NCBI RefSeq assembly: GCF_025420485.1
Contig: NZ_JAOEFD010000002.1
Span: forward strand, 1 to 64,000
Origin: Nesterenkonia marinintestina
Lineage (GTDB): Bacteria; Actinomycetota; Actinomycetes; Actinomycetales; Micrococcaceae
Reading direction: 5' to 3'
Length of the DNA stretch: 64,000 nt
The position numbers were made by a program, and so were the translations under genes. Positions 37,394-45,163 of this stretch are shown in pieces. Position 1 is the first letter of the stretch, and the number at the start of each line of letters is the position of its first letter. The notes under the pieces were generated by a model, which did no database searches, had not been told where the DNA came from, and saw nothing but the letters and a program-made list of their open reading frames with translations.

Positions 37394-38212
37394 TCAGGAA
37401 TAGGGCAGCCGGTGCAGTCGGCGGCCGAGTTCGTCTCCGCGCTGCTGGTTCCGGCGCATCCTGCGGTACTCGCGGTTCCGCCGCTCGGCCATCACCGCGA
37501 CCAGGAAGTCGAAGGAGCTCGACGGCGGAGGCGGCGGGGAGACGTAGGGCCGCAGCTCGGCGGCGAGGTCGTCGGCGGTGCGCTCCAGCACGGACCGGTT
37601 CCCGCCCCGGCCGGCGCGCTCGGCGGTGCGCAGCAGCCGGGAGATCCGCATCGCCAGCGGATCCGGGACGCGTCCGACGTCGACCATGTGGGTCCAGGAG
37701 GTCATGTGCTGGGGTACCGGCAGCATCATCGGCGGCACCGACGGCTGGCGGGTCAGGATGCCGTAGGTGCCGGCGACCATATCGCCCAGGCGTTTGCCGC
37801 GGGGGCTGAGGACGCCGCAGATGAACGCCACGGAGCCGAAGGTCATGAGGATCTCGAACGGTGCGAGCAGCCCGCGGATCAGGGCGTGGCGGAGGCGGAT
37901 GGTGCCGCCGTCGTCGCGGACGATCCGCACCCCCATGATGAGCCGGCCCAGGGATCGGCCTCGGGACAGCGTCTCCACGGCGACCGGAACGATGACGAAC
38001 GCGGTCACGAAGGTGGAGAGGATGACGGCGGCCTCCATCGCCGGGTCCCCGGCGATCTGCACCGTGCCGGAGAGCATGCCGAGCAGGAACATCATCACGA
38101 CCAGAATGGTGAAGTTCACGGCCCAGTCGATGAGGCAGGAGACGCCGCGGCTCAGCACGGTGGCGGTGGGCAGCTCCAGTCGGACGGCCTCGCCGGTGAC
38201 CACAGTGCTCAT
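37394..38212 (-). CDS. RDD family membrane protein
   Basis: A 272-residue protein. The RDD domain (about residues 18-165) has the R-x-x-x-x-x-x-D motif at the start (LSRGVSCLIDWAVN), hydrophobic segments at about 28-48, 62-82 and 115-140, and the conserved GRSLGRLIMGVRIVRDDGG followed by HALIRGLLAPFE. After it comes a hydrophilic Arg-rich tail. Divergent from the SpoIIM-type gene with the DHFR-like gene between; RDD and SpoIIM-type genes are common neighbours in actinobacteria. The function is unknown, possibly transport. Confidence 0.88.
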   Translation of the reverse strand: MSTVVTGEAVRLELPTATVLSRGVSCLIDWAVNFTILVVMMFLLGMLSGTVQIAGDPAMEAAVILSTFVTAFVIVPVAVETLSRGRSLGRLIMGVRIVRDDGGTIRLRHALIRGLLAPFEILMTFGSVAFICGVLSPRGKRLGDMVAGTYGILTRQPSVPPMMLPVPQHMTSWTHMVDVGRVPDPLAMRISRLLRTAERAGRGGNRSVLERTADDLAAELRPYVSPPPPPSSSFDFLVAVMAERRNREYRRMRRNQQRGDELGRRLHRLPYS

Positions 38213-38261
38213 GGCCTCACGCTAGCCCATCCGGGCCGCCCGGCACCCGTCGTCTCGGACG

Positions 38262-38831
38262 TCAGCGTCGTCGCGGACGGTGGTGGAGGTGGACGGTGCC
38301 GTCGTCGAAGACCCGATGCTCGACGAGCCGCAGCTCGAGCCGCAGATCCTCGGGCAGCGCGCGGAGCCCGCCTCCCAGGGTCTGTGGGGCGATGAACGTA
38401 CGGAGGTCGTCGACCATCCCCGCTCGGAGCGCCGGGGCCGCGGTGGTGGGTCCGAAGATCTCCACCTCACCTGCGGCTCCCTCCACGAGGCGCGCCAGGT
38501 CGGGGAGGCTGAGCTCGGGCAGCAGTCGGTCATGGTCGGAGACCAGCTGGTCGTGCCGCAGGGTGGAGGAGACGACGATGTGCGGCACCTCGCGCCACAG
38601 GTGGGCGAACTCACGCTCCTCGGCGGTCCATGCCTCGCCCTCGGGTTCGGTGTGCCAGTACCGCATCAGGTCGTAGGTGCGTCGGCCCATGATCTCGGCG
38701 GAGAGGGCCCGCACCCTCTCGACGTGGTGCCGGAAGACCTCAGGGGTCGGTGCGCCCCACTGGAAGTCGCCGTCGGCGTCGGCGACGAAGCCGTCGAGCG
38801 AGACGGTCGTGGTGTAGCTCAGAGTCCCCAT
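38262..38831 (-). CDS. dihydrofolate-reductase-like protein (RibD C-terminal family)
   Basis: A 189-residue protein with the RibD/DHFR-like fold seen in many actinobacterial proteins: LSYTTTVSLDGFVADADGDF at the N-terminus, MGRRTYDLMRYW and HIVVSSTLRHD, then EVEIFGPTTAAPALRAGMVD. These bind NADPH, but the true substrate is usually unknown and trimethoprim-target activity should not be assumed. The canonical GGxxLA motif is replaced by GPTTAAP, a possible sign of a changed cofactor site. Reads away from the SpoIIM-type gene. Confidence 0.82.
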   Translation of the reverse strand: MGTLSYTTTVSLDGFVADADGDFQWGAPTPEVFRHHVERVRALSAEIMGRRTYDLMRYWHTEPEGEAWTAEEREFAHLWREVPHIVVSSTLRHDQLVSDHDRLLPELSLPDLARLVEGAAGEVEIFGPTTAAPALRAGMVDDLRTFIAPQTLGGGLRALPEDLRLELRLVEHRVFDDGTVHLHHRPRRR

Positions 38832-38932
38832 GCTGCGGTCTCCCTCCGGTCGATCTCCGGCCCTCGGCCGGGCCGGCGACCTGTGCTCATCCTCCTGCGG
38901 TCGGGGGTGTGCCGTCAGGTAGTCTCGGCCGG

Positions 38933-39925
38933 GTGGACACCGATGCGTTCGTCGCCGTTCATCAGTCGGAGTGGGACCGCCTCGCCGCGCTCTCCGACCG
39001 TCGGCGACTGACCGCCGAGGAGGCGGACGAGCTGCTGAGGCTCTACGAGCGGACCTCCACGCATCTGTCGATGGTGCAGGCGGTGGATCCCGGCGGGCCC
39101 CTGGCCGCCGGACTCTCCTCCCGGCTCGGACGGGCCCGCACCCAGCTGACCGGGGTGGGGGAGAACGTCTTCGTCTCCGTGGCCTACTTCTTCGCCCAGA
39201 CCCTCCCGGCCGCGTTCTACCGGATCCGCTGGCTGACCGTGATCGTCGCCGTCGGTTTCCTGATCACGGCGGTCTGGTACGGCCAATGGCTGGCCGGTCA
39301 CCCCGACGTCGACGTCATCGTCCCGGCCGAGGTCCGTCAGCAGTACGCCGATGAGGACTTCGTCAACTACTACTCCGAGCATCCCGGGTCATCGTTCTCG
39401 GCGCAGGTGTGGACGAACAACGCGTGGATCGCCGCGCAGATGGTGGCCTTCGGGGTCACAGGGGTGTGGGTGCCTTACGTCCTGTTCGTCAACGCGTCCG
39501 GGGTGGGCATGGCCGGGGGCATCATGCACGAACAGGGCGAGGCCGCGGCGTTCTGGCTGAACATCCTGCCGCACGGCCTCATGGAGCTGACGGCGGTGTT
39601 CGTGGCGGCGGCGGCCGGTCTGCGGATCTTCTGGGCCTGGGTCGCTCCGGGTCAGAGCCGCCGGCTGACCTCCCTGGCCCGGGAGGGTCGGCGGCTGATC
39701 ACCGTGGCCGTCGGCCTGGTGCTGGTGCTGCTGATCTCGGGTCTCGTGGAGGGCTTCGTCACCCCCAGCGAGGTGCTGCCGTCCTGGGCGAAGATCGGCA
39801 TCGGTGCGCTGGTGCTCGCCGGCTACTGGGCGTATACCCTGATCCTGGGAGGACGTGCCCATCGGGCGGGCGTCACCGGGGACATCGGCCGGTACGACGC
39901 CGGAGCCGAGGAGCTGACCGCCTGA
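38933..39925 (+). CDS. stage II sporulation protein M-like membrane protein
   Basis: A 330-residue protein with a cytosolic helical N-terminus (DTDAFVAVHQSEWDRLAAL, characteristic for actinobacterial SpoIIM-type proteins) and about six hydrophobic segments from residue 100 on. Family marks: NNAWIAAQMVAFGVTGVWV, GGIMHEQGEAAAFWLNILPH and LPHGLMELTAVFVAAAAG, where H-G-x-x-E is conserved. Non-sporulating actinobacteria carry this family near RDD genes; the role is probably in the envelope. GTG 38933 was chosen as the first start giving the D-x-F-V-x-x-x-x-x-W opening; longer frames overlap the DHFR-like gene. Confidence 0.87.
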   Translation: MDTDAFVAVHQSEWDRLAALSDRRRLTAEEADELLRLYERTSTHLSMVQAVDPGGPLAAGLSSRLGRARTQLTGVGENVFVSVAYFFAQTLPAAFYRIRWLTVIVAVGFLITAVWYGQWLAGHPDVDVIVPAEVRQQYADEDFVNYYSEHPGSSFSAQVWTNNAWIAAQMVAFGVTGVWVPYVLFVNASGVGMAGGIMHEQGEAAAFWLNILPHGLMELTAVFVAAAAGLRIFWAWVAPGQSRRLTSLAREGRRLITVAVGLVLVLLISGLVEGFVTPSEVLPSWAKIGIGALVLAGYWAYTLILGGRAHRAGVTGDIGRYDAGAEELTA

Positions 39926-40049
39926 GCTGAGCCGTGCGTCACATGTCGATTCCGCGGCACTCCGAGGAATCAGCCGGTCAGAGCAGGCTGTGGTGCGTAC
40001 CCTCGATGCTGAGAACCTTTGCGTGCTGCGGCAGACGGGAATGGAACCT

Positions 40050-41975
40050 ATGAGTGAGAACGACCACCGCGACCACCACGGGCGTCGGTCGGACGAGGAC
40101 TTCGAATCGGGCCTCGACTACGGCGCCTTCGCCGAGGACGGTGAGACCTTCCCGGAAGACCGACCGGACGCGGCCCCCGCGCCGGCCAACTCCGACCGCG
40201 GTCCGGAGCAGGAGCGCCGGGAGCGCGAGGAGCACGCCGATGAGGACATCGCCGCCGACGACGGCGACATGGTCTTCGACAGGCGGCCCGAGCCCGAGCC
40301 CGCTCCCGCCGAGGAGGCGCCGGCGGCGGAGGACCGCCGTGACGACGCCGTCGACGAGGACGGCCTGAGCGACGACCCGGTCTTCGACCAGGACGCCGCT
40401 CCGCCGGCCGCCGTCGCCGCCGGATCCGACCGGGAGGAGCGGCTCGACGATCGACCCGACGGTGAGACCTCCGAGGTCGACCGACACGCTGAGGTCGACC
40501 GGCACGCCGAGGTCGACCGCGACGCTAAGGCTGAGCGTGGTGACGAGCACGCGCATCACGACGGGGCGACAGATCAGGCTGTGACGACCCCGGTGCCGGC
40601 GCCCGTCCCGGTCGGGGAGGGGCTCGAGGACCAGGCGACCCGCCCGATCGACCGGCATCAGGCCGACGGCGACGAGCAGGCCACGCGTCCGATCAGTCGG
40701 CACGAGGCCGACGGCGACGGCGACGAGACCCGCGACCTCTCCGCCGTGTCGGCCGAGACCCGGGACCACGGGACGCGCACCGACGACACGCACGACACGT
40801 ACGACGAGCACGCCCGCGACGACCGTCCCAGGGACGAGCGTCACCGGGAGGACCTCCGTCACGACGAGGTCCGGGACGACCACCGCCGGGACGACGACCA
40901 CCGCGACCACCACCGCGATGGGGTCCACGCTGAGGACGCGGACCGTCCCGGCTCCGGGCACGGAGTCGGTGCTGCCGGGGCGGCCGGAGCAGCCGGAGCA
41001 GCCGGTGCGGCCGGTGCGGCGGCAGGGTCCCGGCGCCGGGACGACGACCCGGTGAGGGACCGGGGGGAGACCCACCACCGCACCGGTGAGGAGATCACCG
41101 ACCAGGACCTCGATGAGGAGGTCCGCAAGGACAAGCGCGGCGCCTCGCGCTTCCTGCAGGTGCTGCTGGCGATCTTCGTGCCGATCCTGCTCATCGTGGC
41201 CGCCGTCCGGATGGTGGCCTCCCCGGTCTTCCTGTGGGCGGCCTACAACCGTCCCGGCTTCCCCGAGGACGACTTCGGGTTCTCCACCGGGGATCGTCTG
41301 GTCTACGGGTCCTATGGCTTGGACTACCTCTTCAATGCGGCGAACTCCCGCTACCTGTCCGAGCTCACGGCCGAGGGTGACAGCCTCTTCACCGACGCCG
41401 AGGTCAGCCACATGACCGATGTGAAGATCGTGGTGCTCATCGCCATGGCCGTGGGGCTCGTGCTGCTCCTGCTGGCCGTGATCTTCGGCCTGCTGCTGCG
41501 CAGGTGGCGTCCCGGCGGCTTCGCCCGCGGCGTGTTCGCCGGCGCCTGGGTCACCATCGGACTGCTGGTGGCGCTCGCCGTCGTCGCGATCCTCGCATGG
41601 GAGGCCTTCTTCGACGCCTTCCACCGGGTCTTCTTCGCCGACGGCACCTGGACCTTTGCGGCGGAGGACACCCTGATCCGCCTGTACCCGGAGCAGTTCT
41701 GGATCGACGCCGCGATCGTCCTGCTGGCCCTGGTGCTGCTGATCGCGATCATCGCGCTGATCATCACCTGGCCCACCAAGGCGCGCCGGGCACGTCGCCG
41801 CCAGCGGCTGGAGGAGGTCTACGCGGTGCGCCGCGAGAAGCTCGTCGACGATCTCAACCGGGACGCGGAGTACTCCGACTCGCACTACGGAGCCGCCCAC
41901 GACTACGACCGTCCGGCTCATGACCGTCCGGCGCACGACGGACCGGTCCGTGATCGCGCGACGGACGGTCGGTGA
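40050..41975 (+). CDS. TIGR01906/DUF1461 (Lit-like) membrane protein with long acidic N-terminus
   Basis: About 641 residues. The last 280 match TIGR01906: four membrane segments (about 368-390, 465-490, 505-525, 548-575), FTDAEVSHMTDVK with H454 and AFHRVFFADGTWTF with H525, the positions of the two conserved histidines. Firmicute members of the family are the Lit lipoprotein transacylases. The first 365 residues are low-complexity, rich in Asp, Glu, Arg and His, with short tandem units such as EVDRHAEVDRHAEVDRDA and a Gly-Ala run near 310-325. The extension is unlike the compact Lit proteins. ATG 40050 has GGGA upstream; ATG 40041 is an alternative. Lipoprotein remodelling is plausible but unproven in actinobacteria. 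Confidence 0.78.
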   Translation: MSENDHRDHHGRRSDEDFESGLDYGAFAEDGETFPEDRPDAAPAPANSDRGPEQERREREEHADEDIAADDGDMVFDRRPEPEPAPAEEAPAAEDRRDDAVDEDGLSDDPVFDQDAAPPAAVAAGSDREERLDDRPDGETSEVDRHAEVDRHAEVDRDAKAERGDEHAHHDGATDQAVTTPVPAPVPVGEGLEDQATRPIDRHQADGDEQATRPISRHEADGDGDETRDLSAVSAETRDHGTRTDDTHDTYDEHARDDRPRDERHREDLRHDEVRDDHRRDDDHRDHHRDGVHAEDADRPGSGHGVGAAGAAGAAGAAGAAGAAAGSRRRDDDPVRDRGETHHRTGEEITDQDLDEEVRKDKRGASRFLQVLLAIFVPILLIVAAVRMVASPVFLWAAYNRPGFPEDDFGFSTGDRLVYGSYGLDYLFNAANSRYLSELTAEGDSLFTDAEVSHMTDVKIVVLIAMAVGLVLLLLAVIFGLLLRRWRPGGFARGVFAGAWVTIGLLVALAVVAILAWEAFFDAFHRVFFADGTWTFAAEDTLIRLYPEQFWIDAAIVLLALVLLIAIIALIITWPTKARRARRRQRLEEVYAVRREKLVDDLNRDAEYSDSHYGAAHDYDRPAHDRPAHDGPVRDRATDGR

Positions 41976-42385
41976 TGGATGAGATCCTCAGCCTGCTGAA
42001 GCGGACTCGACTGCTCAGCGGACTGTTCCTCGTCACGGCCGGGATCACGGTCATCGGCCTGATCCTGGCCGCCTTCGGGCTGCGCACCGCAGGGCTGCTG
42101 GTGGTCCTGGTCGCCACACAGGTGCTCATCGCCGGCGGGGTGGTCATCCACTATCGGTCTCTGCTGCTGCGCACTTCGGGCACCGGCTCGCCGGCGGCGG
42201 AGGCGGCGCCGGCGGGACCGCGGACGGAGGACATCGTCGCCGCGCTGCGCGGAGAGCTGGACTCGCGCAGCCGGCACGAGCAGGAGCTGACCCGTCTGCT
42301 GCGCGAACAGCGCGAGACCACAGCGCAGACCCGCCGCGCACGCTTCGCCGACGAGTTCGCCGACTTCCCGTCGCCGCGGGACTGA
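41975..42385 (+). CDS. small two-helix membrane protein
   Basis: A 136-residue protein (one longer with GTG 41972) overlapping the stop of the Lit-like gene. Two hydrophobic segments (about 14-36 and 40-62) are followed by a Pro/Ala linker and a charged coiled coil (TEDIVAALRGELDSRSRHEQ and on). I do not recognise the family. Translational coupling to the Lit-like gene, and the next gene starting ten bases after, place it between an envelope membrane enzyme and the glycosyltransferase. A scaffold or membrane-associated accessory protein is a guess. Confidence 0.7.
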   Translation: MDEILSLLKRTRLLSGLFLVTAGITVIGLILAAFGLRTAGLLVVLVATQVLIAGGVVIHYRSLLLRTSGTGSPAAEAAPAGPRTEDIVAALRGELDSRSRHEQELTRLLREQRETTAQTRRARFADEFADFPSPRD

Positions 42386-42394
42386 GCCACCGGG

Positions 42395-44038
42395 ATGGCC
42401 ACCGCACCGCAGCGCACCGACGGACGCTACGACGTCGACGTCGTCCAGCTCTCCGACTTCCGGCTGCCCGGGGGCACCACCAGCAGCATCGCCGAAGAGG
42501 TCCGCGCCCAGTCCGCGGCCGGCATCACCACCGCCCTGGTCCACACGGCGGGGAACATCACGAACCACCCCCACCCGTGGAGCGCCCACATCCGCGGTGT
42601 GCTGGACCTTCCGCATGTGCGTGTGGCCACCCACCGGGACCGCCTCCACACCAAGCTGCTCGTGATCCGCCACCCCACGGTCATCTGGTCCACCATGGCC
42701 ACCTTCGACCGCATCAGCGCCGACGAGGTCGTCGTGGTGGTCAACCACGCGGCCGTCGACGCCGCCGGAACCCGCCACTACCCGGTGGAGGAGACCGACC
42801 GACGGGTGCGCGACCTCTTCGGTCGGGACCCGATCTGGGCGCCCATCGGACCGGTCGTGCGGGGCACCGTGCTCGAACAGACGACCCGTGTGCCGCTGCG
42901 GGAGTCGGACTGGGTGAACATCTTCCGGGTGCCCGACGACCTGGGGACCCGCACCGGCTTCCTCGGCGATCGACCCATCATCGGCCGGCACTCCCGCCCC
43001 GAGCCGGGCAAGTGGCCCGCCACCCGCCGGGACATCCGTGCCGCCTACCCGGACTCAGAGAAGTACCAGGTCGAGATCCTCGGAGGCGCCTGGGCCGCAG
43101 AGAAGATCCTGCGGGGGAGGCCCGAGCACTGGCACGTGGTCCCGTTCGGGGGCGAGGACCCGATGCGGTTCCTGCAGCGGATCGACTTCTGGGTCTACAT
43201 GCACCACCCGGACCTCAAGGAGGCCTTCGGACGTGCGGCCATGGAGGCCCTGGCCGCCGGCTGCGTGGCCGTCATGCCTCCCTACATGGAGGAGCTCTTC
43301 GGCGACGCCGCCCTGTATGCGATGCCGCAGCAGGTCACCGGGATCGTGGACGCCCTGTGGAAGGACCCCGAGAGGTTCCTCGCGCAGTCCCGCCGCGCCC
43401 AGGAGTTCGCCCGCTCCTTCACCCCTCAGATGCACATCGAACGGCTCGGGGAGCTCGGCGTCCACGCCCCGAAGACACCGCCTGCGGAGAAGGAGCTCGC
43501 CGTGCCCCGACGACTCGACGGACCGACCCTGGTGATCAGCACCCAGGAGGAGGCCGCGGCGACCGCCGCCGCCGTCGTCGACGGTCTGCGCACGCCCCGG
43601 CGCGGTGCCGCATGGGTGCGGATCGCCGAACGCCCGACGGCCTCCGGTGGCTCCGCCGCGGCGTCCGACGCCGCATCCGACGCCGCATCCGACTCGGCCG
43701 GGGAGGCCCCGACGGTCAGGCCGGACGTCGAGATCTCCTCCCAGGCCGGATTCAACACCCATCATGCGGCCTGGAGCGACTACCTGGGGTCGCGGCTGAC
43801 GCAGCTGGTGGGCGCGCTTCAGCCGGGGCGCGTCGTCGTCGTCGGCCCGACGGCGGACGATGCGCTGGTCCTCGCCGCACGCCGCGCCGGGACGAGCAGC
43901 TTCTGGGTGCGCCCGCCCGGAGCCCGGGAGCTCGACGAGGAGGCGATGACCGCCGCACGGAGCTTCTCACGCACGTTCTCCCCCGAAGAGGCGGAGGACC
44001 TGGACACGGTGCTCGAGGGCATCGTCGCCCAGCGATAG
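42395..44038 (+). CDS. GT-B fold glycosyltransferase with C-terminal extension
   Basis: A 547-residue cytosolic glycosyltransferase. Residues 12-110 give the acceptor-side Rossmann half (DVDVVQLSDFRLPGGTTSSI). The donor half includes FWVYMHHPDLKEAFGRAAME and ALAAGCVAVMPPYMEELFGD (about 268-310), the E-x-F-G-R-x-x-x-E pattern of GT4-like enzymes. From about 370 there is a separate alpha/beta segment (PTLVISTQEEAAATAAAVVD...) with a SDAASDAASDS low-complexity insertion. First gene of the ATP-grasp surface locus by direction; the next gene follows after about 45 bases. Donor and acceptor unknown. Confidence 0.8.
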   Translation: MATAPQRTDGRYDVDVVQLSDFRLPGGTTSSIAEEVRAQSAAGITTALVHTAGNITNHPHPWSAHIRGVLDLPHVRVATHRDRLHTKLLVIRHPTVIWSTMATFDRISADEVVVVVNHAAVDAAGTRHYPVEETDRRVRDLFGRDPIWAPIGPVVRGTVLEQTTRVPLRESDWVNIFRVPDDLGTRTGFLGDRPIIGRHSRPEPGKWPATRRDIRAAYPDSEKYQVEILGGAWAAEKILRGRPEHWHVVPFGGEDPMRFLQRIDFWVYMHHPDLKEAFGRAAMEALAAGCVAVMPPYMEELFGDAALYAMPQQVTGIVDALWKDPERFLAQSRRAQEFARSFTPQMHIERLGELGVHAPKTPPAEKELAVPRRLDGPTLVISTQEEAAATAAAVVDGLRTPRRGAAWVRIAERPTASGGSAAASDAASDAASDSAGEAPTVRPDVEISSQAGFNTHHAAWSDYLGSRLTQLVGALQPGRVVVVGPTADDALVLAARRAGTSSFWVRPPGARELDEEAMTAARSFSRTFSPEEAEDLDTVLEGIVAQR

Positions 44039-44085
44039 CGGCGCCGGACCAGGTCTATCGACGGAACGACAGGAGCATGACAGCG

Positions 44086-45156
44086 ATGCACCACACCGAG
44101 GACGAGGCCCCCGTCAGCGCTGGCTCGTGGGCGTCCGGGCTCGAGGCATGGGCCCGCGGACGCTGGTCCGAGCGGATGATCCCCGCGGACCGGACGATGG
44201 CGTTCGCGCCCCAGGGCACCGAACGTCCGCGGGCCTTCCGCGACGTGCCGGTGGTGATCCTGGTGATGACCCGAGCCACCGAGCGCCTGCACAGGGCGCT
44301 GTTCCGCAGCGTGGAGCTGCTCCGCGAATCGACCTACGGATTCCGGGCGGTGCTCTTCACCGACGACGCCGGCGTCTTCGCGGACGCCGATGTGGACTGG
44401 GTACTCGAACACACCGTCTCGGAGGCCGACTGGGCCCAGATCTCGTCGGAGGACTGGCTCAGCTCCGCCGCCGCACACCTGGGATGGGCGCAGCTGCAGT
44501 ACGGAGCCTCGCTGGTGCTGGCCCCCGAGACTCCGGACCAGGTGCGCGCCGCCGTCGCCCGCCTCGGTGCGGCGTTCCACGCCGCGGAGAAGGTGCGTCG
44601 CACGGCGGCGACCATCCTCGAGGACGAGCTCCAGGGTCTCGACGACACCCAGGACCTCTCCTCCCGACGCACGACCTCGGCGCGCGGCTGGTGGGGCAGG
44701 CTGGGGACCGGCCGCTCCACGGTGCGTATCGCGCAGTCCGAGGGTGCGCGGATGAAGCTGGTGATCGCCCGGGCCGACCGTTCCGCGGGCCTGCTGATCG
44801 GCCCCGGCGGCACGGCCGTCGACGCGTTCCTCGCCGAGGGGCGAGCGGCGGGCTTCTCCACCGTCAGCTTCGACGTCGAGGTGGGCACCGACTCCGCCGT
44901 CGTGCAGTCCGGGTTGGAGACCGCGATCCGCGCGGCGGTGGAGACCCTCGGTGCGACCGGCCCCGCCCTGTTCGTCGCCGCGGCCACGTCGAACCCGGAC
45001 CGGGCTGCGGACCGGGGGCTCGACGGGGTGATCCGGCTGGGCGGAGAGTCCGAGCCCCACGAGCTGACGATGTCCTACGGCTCGGCCGTGGAGTTCGAGG
45101 CGGGGAGCGTCGGGGACGTGCTCCGCCGCCTGGTGCGCGTCCACCGCGGGGCGTGA
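44086..45156 (+). CDS. uncharacterised protein of the surface-polymer locus
   Basis: A 356-residue, two-part alpha/beta protein I do not recognise. The first part (about 48-185) has VPVVILVMTRATERLHRALF and a strand-helix pattern YGFRAVLFTDDAGVFADADV that could be a glycosyltransferase-like or Rossmann fold. The second part starts MKLVIARADRSAGLLIGPGG and ends in a SNPDRAADRGLDG region. The C-terminal extension of the preceding glycosyltransferase looks similar in style, so the two may share a domain. ATG 44086 has AGGAG ten bases upstream; ATG 44077 is in frame and closer. Seven bases separate it from the convergent fused ligase gene. Confidence 0.65.
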   Translation: MHHTEDEAPVSAGSWASGLEAWARGRWSERMIPADRTMAFAPQGTERPRAFRDVPVVILVMTRATERLHRALFRSVELLRESTYGFRAVLFTDDAGVFADADVDWVLEHTVSEADWAQISSEDWLSSAAAHLGWAQLQYGASLVLAPETPDQVRAAVARLGAAFHAAEKVRRTAATILEDELQGLDDTQDLSSRRTTSARGWWGRLGTGRSTVRIAQSEGARMKLVIARADRSAGLLIGPGGTAVDAFLAEGRAAGFSTVSFDVEVGTDSAVVQSGLETAIRAAVETLGATGPALFVAAATSNPDRAADRGLDGVIRLGGESEPHELTMSYGSAVEFEAGSVGDVLRRLVRVHRGA

Positions 45157-45163
45157 CCGGCTC

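Noticed and set aside
39978-41936. 652-residue minus-strand frame opposite the Lit-like gene
   Set aside because: Valine/glycine-rich antisense of the repetitive acidic leader; no start signal and no domain.
42577-44085. Upstream extension of the gene at 44086
   Set aside because: The open frame overlaps nearly all of the glycosyltransferase gene in another frame and is Arg/Pro-rich; the real start is at 44077 or 44086.
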